Assembly (NCBI RefSeq): GCF_001540865.1
Contig: NC_033638.1
Location: 5,345,849 to 5,409,848 of the forward strand
Direction: 5' to 3'
DNA: 64,000 nt
Origin: Ananas comosus
Taxonomy: Eukaryota > Streptophyta > Magnoliopsida > Poales > Bromeliaceae
The notes under the pieces were generated by a model. It worked only from the letters and a program-made list of their open reading frames with translations. It did not search any database and was not told the DNA's origin. This document shows, one piece after another, positions 37,719 to 49,936 of this stretch; position 1 is the first letter of the stretch; the number at the start of each line of letters is the position of its first letter. The position numbers and the translations under genes are program-made.

Positions 37719-38937
37719 GTTGCTAGCGCCGCCTCTCTGCTGTATACATTATCCTGGCGTTTTCAGCATAGAAAGTTTCTCCCTTCTAGTAGTTGATAGG
37801 GTTTATCTATTAGGTTCTCATTGACCTGTCTGCAGCATTCTCTTCCACCGGGCTGCTGAAGACCCCTCGCCTTGCCATAAAATGTCTTTAGTTATGATCT
37901 GAGTGAACCAGTTCTCTTTGTTGGGTTGCTGATTGTTTTTGAAATTTGTTGTAAGTGAACATTTAGTCTGTCCTGTGAATTTCTACTATATCTTTCTCTC
38001 TTTGTTTTTTTTTTTCCTGTTTCCATAGTTTTGATATTAAGCTATTTTGTAGAACAGCAGGGTTGTCTCAAGAAAGATTGATCTCTTTGTTCGAAATCTA
38101 TGTGAACATGTTTTCATGCTGCTCCCTGATGATTCTTGCTCACAAATAGCTTTCACGCACAATTTGATGATTTTGATTTGTTTTATTCCCAGTATATAGT
38201 TTCAGGCCTTTTAGCAAATTGGATTTTTCTTTTTCTTTTTCTTTTTATTTTTCTTTTTTTTTATTTTTTATTTTTATTTTTATTTTTATTTTTTTTTTAC
38301 TTTTGACTGTTCTGCTCTTGTAGCTGAGAATAATCCCGCTTTACTGTAGCCTCTTTTCCTCAAGAGTTCTAGTGATTTTTTTCTTTTTTGTTAAATAACA
38401 AATTCAAAGAAAAAGGAAAATGCTAACCTGTATATATTCCATTAGGAGTGTATTCTTGCCCCCAACCTATCTAGATGGTGATTGAGATGACATGTGAGAA
38501 AATAATGCTCTAAATAAAGTGCTTCACCTGGTGTAGGCTGCAAAATGAAAAATGCTGCCCCTATATCTTATTATAAGTAGGGTGTATATCATGCGGCTAA
38601 ACTATTCAATTTCAAGGTTTTGAAATATTTTTAATAGTTTTTAGTACTTAAAAAAAGGTTGATAATACTAGCAAAAATAAGAGTCTTTGGATGGGTTTGA
38701 TGAACGATTTATTTCTTATAAGCAATTACACTGCAAAATATATTTTGGGAGTAGGGTGGAGGTGGGGTTGTTGCATGGTTGTGTGGTATGATGCTACAGC
38801 TGGGACCTGGGAGCATATGATTGGGTTGGAGGAAGTCACACCTGTATGCTTGGATTGGAGGAAGTCAGGTGTGAGAATGATCGAAGAAGGAAGTCAGGTG
38901 TGAAAAATGTATCTTCGCACCGAGTGATAAATTTTAA
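37719..38937 (+). other. SEC31 3' UTR and downstream flank
   Basis: T-rich, TTGT-rich sequence follows the stop codon, as is usual for plant 3' UTRs. No perfect AATAAA lies within about 750 bp; the first clear one is near 38513 (CTAAATAAAGTG). A (T)n/(TTTTTA)n tract occupies about 38225-38300. No gene is seen. Confidence 0.5.
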
Positions 38938-39465
38938 CGGCAATTGTTTATATACCTCGAAATGTTTTCGACTCTCTGATTTATCATTCTTAGAAAGCTA
39001 ATATTAAAAATAGTCATTTAACGTTTCAAGTTATTTCAAATATATCTTTGGAGTTAAATTCTCTTGGTAAACTATTAGCAACGGCAGTTATTTCTGTGAA
39101 ATTACTATTTTGCCCTTTCAAATACATCCTTCCACAATCGCCAACTTTTTTTTATTTGCCCTTAAGTTTGGAACAAAGGAAATATTTTGATTCTTTGTCT
39201 TTTCAAATGTTTCTTTCTACCATCACCAAGTTTTCTTGTTTACTCTTACGTTATAACGGCAAACGAGCTATTTTGATTTTTATTTTTTTTTTAACTCTGA
39301 TAAGCATTTAATTCACATTTAACTCAAGATAACTTAATAGGTGGTAACTGATGGGGCATTTTTGAATAAAGGAGGAACATGTGAAGGGTATATTTGAAAT
39401 AAAAAAAAGTAGGTATAAAGCAAATATTTTTAAAGTTTTGAGGGTATACAGGCAGTTATCCCTAA
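38938..39465. repeat. Dispersed AT-rich TIR family, copy A
   Basis: It begins CAATTGTTTATATACC and ends GGTATACAGGCAGTTA, with inverted subterminal AAATGTTTTCGA/TTTAAAGTTTTGAGG. The interior shares GTGAAATTACTATTTTGCCC and TTTCAAAT...CTTCCACAATCGCC blocks with copy D at 58043-58556, and more distantly with copies at 54432 and 57605. No coding potential is seen. Confidence 0.6.
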
Positions 39466-41668
39466 TTTTTATTGTTTGTTTTGACGTAAATGTAAACATG
39501 TATGGTAAGTCACATAATATTTCACTTTGACTATTTCTATTTTTTACTTCACCTATATGAAAGCAAAATTAATTTCCTCAACTCTTAACTTATCTGGCAA
39601 ATTACAAAATATTATCCATTTAGAATTATTTAATAAAATATGTATCTAAACATTTATAAAATATTAAGATTTTGTGATTTATGATAAAACAAATACTAGC
39701 AACGCCAAAAATACGTATGATAGTTAATGCTTCAGAAAAATAAACAATAGAGGTGGTAAAATCTTATTTTCAAAATAATTAAAAACTTTTGTACAAACAA
39801 CTAAAGAAAAAGTTGACTTTAAATTAAACAAACTTAAACTTCATTGGATCTATCAGTACATTAGTTTTGTCAGTCCAAACGTCCCCTAAAGTCTTATTTG
39901 GAAACTTTGTAAAAATGAGCTATTTGGTCAACCCAGTTTTTCTTTTTGTAAAAGTGGGGTATTTTGACTGGTGTTGTTTTTTTTTTTTTTTTTTTTTTTT
40001 TGCCCCAGAAAAGTGACTTTTGTCTACAAATTGCAAAATATAATAAAACAGCTCCACTCCTATGTAATTTGGGGATAAAATAAAAAAGAGTTCAACATAT
40101 AAAATTTTGGAGTAAAGCGAGAATAAAACATTTTAGTCATTCATCTCTCTCTCTCTTTCTCTATATCTCTCCCCCTCTCTAAAAATGATGCTTTTTTTGG
40201 TTAAATCCAAAGTAACATAGAGTGATGCAAGCAACTTAAATATCAACTTTTTTTATATAAAATAATGTTGTTTTGAGCAAGTGTTATACTTTGGAAAAAC
40301 AAAAATGCTGAATTAAATTAGAGAGTTCGCAAAGTCCTGCAGATTAGTCACCTCAAAATTTGATGATGCGACATTTAATGTGCAGTATTTGAAGGTGGTG
40401 GAAAATTATATTTCCACAAGAGGGTGTGTGGATCTTACACTTCCCATCCTAGATTCACAAAATCTAATGGATTGTTAATATTAAAAAAAAGTTAATAAAA
40501 TACAGAGATATTATTGGTCATTGGATTAAGAGGATATAAGATTTACACTCCTTTTAGGATGTATAAGTAGTATTGCTCGTCTAGTTTCTCACCATAGGGA
40601 GTCTCTGCATAAACCTTTTGTTCCTTGGTGTTATCGTTGCATCGGTATTGCTTGGCATTACTTGTTGTTTCCTACAATGAGACCATCAAATATGTTGTCA
40701 ATATCGCTTAAGATTTTGAGTGTTATACATGATGGATGACAGATTTAGCGATCTCACTATAAGAATGGTACAAACAAAATATGTACTTTTTGCTGTTAAG
40801 ATTATTCCTGGGCCTTTTTATAACACTTAATCAGAGTCAGCCCTCTACTTCCTGTATTGTAAGCAGGTCTATTTTTGATTCACACATATATTATTTTTTA
40901 AATTTTTTCTCATTTATTATTCCATTATTTAGTTCCATTATATTTTTCATCCAGTATAATTCCCTTCATCCCCTCAGGCACGTGAAAGAATGTACTAGTT
41001 ATTTCTAATTTAATTTTTCTATAAAATCAATATTTTGAATAAGGGATAATATCTAATGTAGCTTTCAAAATTTTTTAAATATCTTCTTTACTCCTATATA
41101 ACCAATATACCTCTTTTAAAAAATTTACTCAAATGTTCTTTTTTCCTCTAGATTTTGCTAATGGGGTTGGATTTTAAAGAATATTTTGAGTATTGAGGGA
41201 TAAATTTGAAAATTTTGATAGTAGTAAAGGATATATAAGCTAAAGCCCCTTGGAATTATAATAGCCACCCATCAAGTTCTCTAGAAGGAAGAAAAAAAAT
41301 TTTTTTAATAAACTAAAAAAGGAGTGGATGTTGGCTCTCTGAAAATGGAGAGAGATGAATTCATTTTTGAGCATAAATTTTTTACTTTTATTGTTTGATA
41401 TATCGTAAATTAAATTGGCATTCTTAACATTACTTTTACAAAATATTGTATTTGACATCGGCCTAAACAGTGACGAAATCAATCTGAAGAAGAAAAAGAA
41501 AAAACCTTTTTATATACAAGTATAAAACTTCCGATAAAATAAATTAAAAGGATAAAATAACTACAATTTCCAAGGCCATCGATATTTTACAAAATAAATG
41601 ATAGCTAAAAAGTAATTTTTATCTTATCTGGAGTTCAACTAAAAGTTTTTCAGCCTGTAAATCAATTA
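39466..41668. other. Intergenic AT-rich DNA with simple repeats
   Basis: I recognise no gene. It contains a poly-T run at about 39979-40002, a CT-rich microsatellite at about 40143-40178, and an AAAAAGTGGGGTATTTTGACTGG-like segment near 39950 that resembles the AAAAGTGACTT ends of the Tourist-like elements. The rest is low-complexity sequence. Confidence 0.5.
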
Positions 41669-43675
41669 GGGCTGTTTGGTTCGTCCGAAAAGCGTAAAAA
41701 TTAATTTTTCGAGAAAAAAAAATTTATTAAAATATTTTAAAATTTTTTTGTCTGTTTGGTATTACGCCCCCGATTACTCGTTTTTTCGAACACGCCGATA
41801 AATCCGCCGTATACAAAGAAATTTTTTCTGTATATGAAGCGATAGCTGTACCTGTACCTATAATCATATAAAACTACAACTAGTAGTATAGAGCTACTAA
41901 TAGAACGATAAATATATATAAATAACATCGGGTTCACTATACATATATAGTCTCCAAATACAACATCACTCGCTCCAGCGAGGATCAAACATCAGTATGT
42001 ACATGACCCAAAAATCCAAAACTACCTATAGCTGGTACCCCTCTAAAGCAGCAACAAAACTGGAAGGGATCTAGCTCGCGACTCCCTTTTCACGATCAGA
42101 ATCAGCAACAGCAGCAGCCGAAGAAGATGTCTTTGCAAAAAGGTGCTAACAACTGCGTGTGAGAACTACTACAAAAAAAAGTAATCCTTAGTGGGTACCA
42201 CTACCGAGCTCAACGGCTCACCCACTAAATCTACAGAAGTATACTCAAGGATAGTAAAAAAAAAGCTGGAACAATTCTACAGCTATATGCCACTACACTA
42301 TCACGATCCAAAACTAACTATCTGTAGATAAATATGCAATCTCTGATCCAATCTCACTAAGGACTGTGAGCACACCCGTCCCGCCTGTCGAAACTACACT
42401 AACTATCACCACGTTGGGTCGTCAGTGAAGAGCGAGTCCAATCAGGACACAACGACAATAATGCAAAAGTACAAAGCCTGACTCCGGAGTGGGACTAGTG
42501 GGCTCTACCCAACTGAAAATGCAAGCGTATTTCTGCCGAGCTCAATCAGGCTCTCACAGGTTATAGTCAAAATAGAAGGGTCTAACTGGTCTAACAACCA
42601 TAACTCACATGCCTACGGCACAATCTGATGCAAAATATATAAATCTGGGTCCACCGGCAACCGCGACAGCATCCGACAGTCCGGAACAGTCTATACACTA
42701 CTGTAAAAATAAATTTGGTATCTCAGCACGAGCGTAATTTCATTCTACACTATTCTGTATATCCACCGCGTACAAACTGCGGCGATATAAACCAACTACA
42801 GCTCCTAAAGCTAAATCTGTTAGTTTTCAGAAAATGACAATATAGAACCTATAGTTTTCTATTAAGTCAAATCCAAATCCAACATGTATAATAAAACTAG
42901 CATTTAAAGCTCCAATTCAGATTTCATTTAAGAACAATGCAAATCGACGAATCGAGCTACTAAACATGATATACGAAATCAAAAATACATGCTGTCAACT
43001 CTGGCTTAGGAGGAAAACTGACGATTTTGGTAGATTTCAACCCACCTTGAAACGCTAATCCACGACGGCGAGAAATCGGAAGAAGAGGAAACATGCACTC
43101 GCCCGGCCTCCAACGGGGCTACTACGACGCACGTACGCTCGAACGACTTCCCGGCGCAATCCTAAACATCGAACCGAGCTCCACCCGAGGCTCGTGCTCA
43201 CCACTCCAATCTAGAGAGAGAGAGGAAATAGGCAACAAAACCTCACTCTCTGTCTCTCTATACAGTATATAAAAGATGAGGATAAGGGTGAACTCCACGA
43301 GGTAGTGAAAGACCAAATAGCCCCTCACCTACCCTGGAGTACCGGTACCAGGCCGATGCCGTACCGGTTCCAGGCCGATGTCGTACCGGTATCCGGCATC
43401 AGAAGTTGCAACCCAAGAGCAGCAGTGCACAGAAAACGCTGTAGTACCGGTACGCCCCTGTGTGGTACCGGTACGCATTGCTGAAAACCTACAATTTGCA
43501 TATTTCAATGCTAAAATTCTGCTCTCGCGTCGCAACGAGTTCGTTTTGCGTCTATTTTGCGCCAAAACGACTCGGACTTGTTCCGACACTCTCCAGATGT
43601 ATCAACAAGCCTCAGATGCAGAAGTCTCACAGCTACAGAATTCCAGGAATACTACATTTGGTATAAAAAAATGGC
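41669..43675. mobile_element. Probable solo LTR or LTR fragment related to the gypsy element
   Basis: The moderately GC-rich block at about 41755-43660 has the same organisation as the gypsy LTR at 6664-10216: a GCGTGTGAGAACTACTA segment followed by AGTGGGTACCACT (compare GGCGTGAGAACTATTA...CAGTGGGCAATTACT at 7080), a middle part, then a cluster of TACCGGTA palindromes (43337-43474) near the distal end. There is no internal coding region next to it. At 41669 a separate GGGCTGTTTGGTTCGTCC terminus looks like one end of a Tourist-like MITE. Exact boundaries and target duplications were not found. Confidence 0.55.
43337..43474. repeat. TACCGGTA palindrome cluster, third locus
   Basis: Five ACCGGT-containing cores (GTACCGGTACC, GTACCGGTTCC, GTACCGGTATCC, GTACCGGTACG twice) occur within 140 bp, in the same relative position as the clusters in the gypsy LTRs, but with different spacers (CAGGCCGATGCC). 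Confidence 0.8.
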
Positions 43676-43794
43676 TTTTTAGAAATTATATTTGAGAATA
43701 TAAGGACTTTTACAGTAACAATATATAAAAGTTGAATTTTGTAGAAATATATTTGTCATTCACTATATTTGCAAGGATTTGTACGAAATTAACT

Positions 43795-44697
43795 CAAAAC
43801 TATAATTTTATAATTTTTATTCCTTATTATATATAAAGAGGTGAAAATATTAACAAATGACTTATACTCACAATTTAAATTAAAAATTTATGTTTATATT
43901 TATATTTAAAATCTAAAATTATATTTTAAAATTTAAACTTAAATCTACTATTTGATCTTAAATTTTAAATTCAAATATGTATTCATAATTTAAATTAATA
44001 TTTAAATTAAAAATTAAAATTTGAGTTTAAATCACAATTGAAACTAAACATTTGAATTCAGAAGTCGAATTCAAAATTCAAACTGAAACTCATTATTGAA
44101 ATTAAATGTAAATAGCAAATTTAAATTTGAATTTGAATTTCAATTTAAAAATTTGAATTTCAACTTAAAAATTTAAATTTTAAATTAAAATTTTAATCAA
44201 TGATTTGAATTTATAGTTGAAACAATTTGAATTCAAAGTTCAAACTGAAGTTCTTAGCTGAAAATAATTTGATTAAAATTTAAATTTAAATTCTAGAATT
44301 CAAATTTAAATAAAACTAAAAATTTTAAATTTTAAATTTAAATATAAAGTCACAAATTTGAATATAAAGATTTTATGTTAAATTTGAATTTACAAATAAA
44401 ATTCAAAATGCGATCATGATTTTAATTTAAATTTAAAATAAAATTCAACTTTAAAAATAAATTTAAAGATTAAAATTAAGACCAAATATAATTTTTTATG
44501 TAAGCCTTTCAATTTTAGTGACTTCTAAATTCTTTGAGTCGAAGTCAAAAAAGTGAGATTTAATTATAACTCACTTCATCAGCCCACTTTTATAAAGTGA
44601 CTTTTATATTCACTTTCGCAAACCAAACAATCGATAAGACGTCACTTTTTAAAAGTGTCATTTTCGATACTTTCCTGTCGGTCAACCAAATATATCC
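43795..44697. mobile_element. Tourist-like MITE, inverted relative of 17809-19149, one end lost
   Basis: Read on the minus strand it follows the element at 17809: GTCAACCAAATATATCC terminus, AAAAGTGACGTC-type subterminal repeats, then AAATTTGAATTC-rich core and AACTTATACTC-like block. The terminus at 44697 is followed by TTA. The opposite terminus is missing; similarity fades near 43795. Confidence 0.75.
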
Positions 44698-44700
44698 TTA

Positions 44701-45681
44701 GGCCTCGTTTCGTTGGGGGTATAAGCAGGAACAACGAAAGTTATCCCCGATATTCTGCCAAACGGGATGAAATTTGGCCGGGATATTTAATCCTAGTCAA
44801 ACCTTGCTATTTTCGGTTATTCCGAAATAGCAAAAGATTTGTTATTCCACCATTTTGATGGAATAGTGCTATTCCAATGCTTAATTTCAAACTTAATTAA
44901 AATTATAAATTAAATTAAAACTAAAGTATATAAATATACTATGTTATATATTATAATACATTATTTTTATTATAAAATTATTAATTGTACTATATTAATA
45001 CATATTATTTATATTTAAATATTATAATAAAATTTATAATAAATTATATTTAAATATTATAATAAATTCTTTTTATTAAATTTAAGTTTAAGTAGAATTT
45101 AAAAAAAAATTATAAATTTATTATAATAAATTATTTTTATTAATTGTTCCCACCCTTATTCTTATTTTAAAATTTTAAAAATTAAAAATTTAAATTTTAA
45201 AATTTATAATTTATAATTTATAATCTCAAAATTAAAGTTTATAATTTTAAATTTCAAATTTTAAATTTTGACATTTTAAATGTTTGAAATTTAAAATTTG
45301 ATATTTTATATTTTTCAAATTTAAATTTGATCTTAAATTTAAAGTTTGAAATTTAAAATTTAAAATTTTGAATTTAAAATTTGAGATTTTAAATTTCAAA
45401 TTTTGAAATTTCAAAGTTAAAATTTTAAATTTAAAAATATAAAATTAAAAATTTAAAAATTTAAATTCAAATATAATAAGAGGATAATATCATTACTTTT
45501 TATTTATAAAACCCACTATCCTTCTTATTCCATCTTATCTAACCAAACACTATTTATTTTATTCCCAGAAATAACCAAATTTTCATCCAAACGCAAAATT
45601 GATCTAATCCCCACTGATATGTCAATTTATACTTATTACTGGAATAGCTATTTTTTGTTTATCCCCAAACCAAACGATACC
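44701..45681. mobile_element. Tourist-like MITE, 0.98 kb
   Basis: It starts GGCCTCGTTTCGTTGGGG and ends CCCCAAACCAAACGATACC, bounded by TTA at 44698-44700 and 45682-45684. The arms include ATAAGCAGGAACAACG and GGAATAGC/GCTATTCC inverted motifs; the core is pure A/T. It abuts the element ending at 44697, so the two share one TTA. Confidence 0.85.
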
Positions 45682-45765
45682 TTAATATAATGTGGCAGTA
45701 GTTTTGTAATTCTTCATCTCTAAAAAAAGAGTTAGAATCGAGTTTTATTGGCAGTCTGTTTCAGC

Positions 45766-46023
45766 TAGGGATGTCAACGGGTCGGATTCGGGGCGGATTT
45801 TTAAAAACCCGAACCCGAACCCGACTCCAAACCCGAGACCCGAGATGCGAACCCGAACCCGAACCCGACGGATTTTAAAAATCCATATCCAAACCCGAAC
45901 CCGACCAAAAATCCGAAACCCGAACCCGAAAATTTGAACCCGAAACAATTATTTTTTTTTTCAATATTTCAAAATATATTATATTAAATTTAAAATTTTA
46001 AAATCAATTCAAATATAACATCA

Positions 46024-46055
<32 letters not shown>

Positions 46056-46278
46056 ATACAAAATAAATTCGGGTTCGGGTTCGGGTTCGGGTTCGGGTCG
46101 GGGTCGGGTTCGGGTCGGGTACAATCAAAATCCATATCCGAATCCATATCCGTCGGGTTTTTATTTTTTATATCTATATCCAAATCCATATCCATATTCA
46201 TATCCATCGAATATATCCGTTTCATTCGAATTCAGGTTCGGATAAAATTTCGGATATTCATACCCATTGACATCCCTA
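45766..46278. mobile_element. hAT-like MITE with CCCGAA/TTCGGG arms
   Basis: The inverted ends TAGGGATGTCAACGGGT and ACCCATTGACATCCCTA are bounded by the exact 8-bp duplication GTTTCAGC (45758-45765 and 46279-46286). The TAGGGATG terminus resembles Ac-type hAT ends. Both arms are arrays of CCCGAA or its complement; the centre is (TA)n. There is no coding capacity. A second copy of almost the same length is at 55764-56280. Confidence 0.92.
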
Positions 46279-46286
46279 GTTTCAGC

Positions 46287-47148
46287 TTGTGGGGAGTTGG
46301 GCTATTATAAGTACAGGTCTGTGTAGCAATTTTTGTAACTCCGTGACAAAGAGCTTCTCATTAAGCAAGCTCTCTTCCCAAAACCTCATTGGCCAGTTCT
46401 TTCCCTTCCGTTCCATTTGATCTCTGTGCAGTGCCCCACATCACCACCCATTCCACTCTCACGTGACGCCCACTCCACGCGCACGTGATCCTGTTCGTAC
46501 AGAGGCGCACAGTGACGAACACAGCTTTGGTACTTGCGAAAGATAAAAGATTCTCATAGGGAGAAAACAAGCGCAACTCTCCCAAGGGGCACCCATGCAA
46601 ACATCTCCTTTTGCAGCGCAAAATGATGATCTTTATAACATAATAAAGAGCTTGATTTAGCGTGCGTGTTATATAGCATGTACGCATACATCTTTTCGAT
46701 CCCCTCTTAATAATCTTTATATATGTGCTGTAGTGCACGTTTCCCCCATATGATACTTACCCCCATTGGCCTTTAATTTTCTCCGAGATTCTTTGTGGGG
46801 TCAAATCAAACAGCTTACACTGTCACTGTCATGAGCTTGCAAGTGGTGTGGCATACAATGTGGGTCAGGATGCATGATTAGTCCCAAGAGTTTGACTGCC
46901 GAATTAAAGATTTGCTATGATCACCTTCAAACTATATACAGTGTATGTGCCTCCAAATTATTGCTGACGCATTATGTGAGATCCTAAATAATACTATATA
47001 TAAGATATAATAAAATTAAAAAAATTTTAATCCGACTTAAGTATTTTGAGCTATAACTAAGATCGAGAGATTAAAAAAATTAAACGTGTTAGAACGAGAG
47101 TAGTTCTAGAATGAATATCCTTCTGAAAAGTTGGGACGTCAAACATTA
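46287..47148. other. Intergenic, no gene recognised
   Basis: This is mixed-composition DNA. Two ACGTG-containing motifs (TCACGTGACG and GCACGTGATC near 46460-46490) resemble G-box elements, but no gene starts nearby, so they are not called as a promoter. Confidence 0.4.
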
Positions 47149-47942
47149 GGTGGTGTTTGGTTTCGTATAATAAAAAACGTGGTCGAAAAATTTTGTTGGC
47201 ATGAAAAATATTTTTTTATTTACTCGATTGGGCGTACAATTATTTTCTCACAAAATAGTTTTATGAATTAAAAAAAAAATTACAATTTTTATTTTTCATT
47301 GTTTTTTTAGTGAAAATTTTTTAAAGGAAAGTCACTTATCTCTCTCTTTTTCTTTATATTAATATACTACGACTATTATATAATATTTTTTATAAATATA
47401 TATATTTATATATTATTGTAAATTATATTACATTTCTTATATAATATATTTTTGAATATACAATATAAGTTTGAATATATTTAATTTATAAATATAGATG
47501 ATGATGATGATTATAATAATAATATATAAATATAAATTATAATTATAATATATAANCAAGTTATTGGTGCTAGCAAGTTTTTGGCCATTGAATTAAGAGA
47601 TGTGCGGTTAGGATGATGTGGGTCCCTTAGGGTTGAGTGGGTGGTTGGTTGAATAGTATGATCTAACGGGTGAAAATGATCAAAAGGGTAGATCTAACGG
47701 TAAAAAACTTGGTAGAATCAAGTACTTCGTGCTATTAATAGCATAGTAACCGGACTCTATATATATATATATATAATTATTTTTCATTCAAACTTTTTCT
47801 TTCTTCCAAATAAGGATGGCCGAAAAATTATTTTTTATTTCTTACGAATCAAATGTTAAAGAGCATAAAAAAAATTTTCCATGAAAAACTTTTTTTTATA
47901 GAGAATTAATTTTTATAGTTTTACGATGAACCAAACATACCA
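47149..47942. mobile_element. Tourist-like MITE interrupted by a (TA)n-associated element
   Basis: The ends GGTGGTGTTTGGTT and AACCAAACATACCA are bounded by TTA (47146-47148 and 47943-47945). Arms carry AAAAATTTT inverted motifs. A foreign block at about 47557-47755 lies inside it between TA-rich tracts. One base (47556) is N. Confidence 0.72.
47557..47755. mobile_element. (TA)n-flanked short element, family 2, copy 1
   Basis: The body runs from CAAGTTATTGGTGCTAGCAAG to GGTAGAATCAAGTACTTCG...CCGGACTC and is followed directly by (TA)n. It contains GGTCCCTTAGGGTTGAGTGG, shared with the element at 49690-49936 (GGTCCCCTAGGGTTGAGTGG), which is likewise bounded by (TA)n. Short inverted ends around CAAG/CTTG and GCTA/TAGC are seen. 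Confidence 0.65.
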
Positions 47943-48514
47943 TTAGCGATATTTCATTACAAATAAGTAAATTACATAGTTATGCGTGAAGGTTAGCAGG
48001 TTGTGAGGATCTTTAAAAAGAATCTATTATTACCAACACTTTTTCATGATTGCTTAATCTAAGTTATAAGAGAGATACTAAATCAGCTTTGTAAATATGA
48101 CAGCGAATCTGCAATTATTTGGCTTCGCCATGGGGTGCAATTCTATAAAACTATTTTAATATTCTCAAGAAGAAGACTCTTCTTTCTGTTGGAAGTGAGA
48201 TTTATTGATTGAATCCTGTTGTTATTGACTAACTGAATTTAACTAGATTTAGTTAGTTTGATTGTGCATATTAAAAACTAGCTATTTTATTAACATAGAC
48301 CGCAATTGAGCATAACTTTTTAAAGATACCTCATAAATAAACTCTTAACTGTAGTTAAGAAATCAGCTTCGTGATAGTTAATTAGAAGTGCAGCTTTTCA
48401 GACTTATATCTAACTCAACTGCCCAATTCCAAAACTAATGCATAATAAACCCTCTGTGTGGGCTACATTCGATTGTACCCAGAGCATTACACTAATCTAA
48501 TGTTAGGAATAATG

Positions 48515-48548
<34 letters not shown>

Positions 48549-48549
<1 letters not shown>

Positions 48550-49073
48550 CAGTGAGCTAGATACTCTCGATAGTAAACGGCATTTTACTATCGAGTTGTT
48601 TTCGATGATAGAGCTTCCAAAATTAACGATCGGCTCCGTTGAAACATGATCTATACCACTTAAAGTGTTTAGAAATCAATTTCAAATTTTTCAACATCAT
48701 TTGACTAATGATAAAGGGTTTCAAATTGTAATTTTAATGTGGATAAGAGACGTTTCTCGTTTAACGGTGTAAAGATATCCAAATCAATTGAATTTTTGTT
48801 AGAAAATTCTTTAACTATTTAAACAAGATCTAAACTCTTGATCTGATTACAAAAGACTCCTATCATCATTTTTAAAGAATATTCATTTTCAACCATTTAT
48901 TTTTCTGTTCACATAGATTGTTAAAGAACAATATCGAAAATGCGTGAAATTTGATTTTTAGGTAGTTTAAATGTTATAGATCATATTTAACGAACTGATC
49001 GTCATTTGGAAGCTCTATCATAAAAATAACTCGATAGTAAAATGCCCGTTTATATCGAGTATTCTAGCTCAAC
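48549..49073. mobile_element. (TA)n-flanked palindromic element, family 1, copy 1
   Basis: It sits between (TA)n arrays (48518-48548 and from 49074). The terminal inverted repeats are long, about 110 bp at high identity, reading GAGCTAGATACTC... inward from the left and GAGCTAGAATACTC... from the right. A subterminal hairpin (CTCGATAGTAAA...TTTACTATCGAG) lies near each end. No coding frame is present. Confidence 0.82.
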
Positions 49074-49089
49074 TATATATATATATATA

Positions 49090-49124
<35 letters not shown>

Positions 49125-49127
<3 letters not shown>

Positions 49128-49666
49128 TTAGGCTATACTATTGGTAGCACGGAGGCTCCGTGCTACCAAGTGTTTTCAATGATGCGGCTTTCAAATCGAC
49201 GATCGGCTCCGTTAGGCTTGATCTACACTATTAAAAGTATTTGGAAACTAAATTTCATAATTTTTCGACATCATTTGTCTGGTGATCAAAGGTTCCAAAC
49301 TTAACAATTTTAATGGTAGATATGATACGTTTTTAAGTTCAACGGTGTATAAGTATCCAAATTAGATGAAAATTTAATTGAAAATTCTACTTAACATCAA
49401 TAGCAAGACCAATACTTCCGATTTGAAATTTGAATTCTTTATCACTGTTTTTATGAGATTTTTATTTTCAGCCGTTCATTTTTAGACTATTCGTTTGATT
49501 GATAAATGACGCCGAAAAATTATGAATTTAGTTTCCAGGTACTTTCAACAGTGTAGATCAAGTCTAACGGAGCCGATCGTCGATTTAGAAACCGCATCAT
49601 TGAAAACAACTTGGTAGCACGGAGGCTTCCGTGCTACGATAGTATACCAGCCTAGCTCTCTCCTCA
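49125..49666. mobile_element. (TA)n-flanked palindromic element, family 1, copy 2
   Basis: The structure is the same as 48549-49073 but the terminal sequences are diverged: GAGTTAGGCTATACTA and, from the right, GAGCTAGGCTGGTATACTA. The subterminal hairpin is GTAGCACGGAGGCTCCGTGC at the left and a one-base-different version at the right. Inner parts share GACGATCGGCTCCGTTAG and TTGATCTACACT with copy 1. (TA)n lies on both sides. Confidence 0.82.
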
Positions 49667-49689
49667 TATATATATATATATATATATAT

Positions 49690-49936
49690 AGAATTAGGCT
49701 GGAATACTCTTAATAGTAAAACGCTCTTTTGCTATCAAGTTTTTAACCCTTGGATGAAAAATTGTAGGTCAGGATGATATTAGTCGTTAGAGTGGTGGTC
49801 CCCTAGGGTTGAGTGGTCCCACTGGGTTATAGTATTTAATCCAATGGTTATAAATAATGAAAAGAGTTGATCCAAAGACTAAAAACTGGTAGCAACAATA
49901 GAATTTTGCTACTAATAGTACTCAGTCCAACTCTAT
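49690..49936. mobile_element. (TA)n-flanked short element, family 2, copy 2
   Basis: The body of about 247 bp lies between (TA)n arrays, with inverted ends AGAATTAGGCTGGA and AGTTGGACTGAGT (read from the right) and inner TAGTAAAA/TTGCTACTA motifs. It shares its middle with 47557-47755. Confidence 0.7.

Noticed and set aside
45790..46130. CCCGAA/TTCGGG array considered as interstitial telomere repeat
   Set aside because: Plant telomere repeat is CCCTAAA. This hexamer differs and lies inside a bounded hAT-like MITE.
46455..46495. Two ACGTG (G-box-like) motifs considered as a promoter
   Set aside because: No gene start lies downstream on either strand within several kb; the motifs are probably chance.
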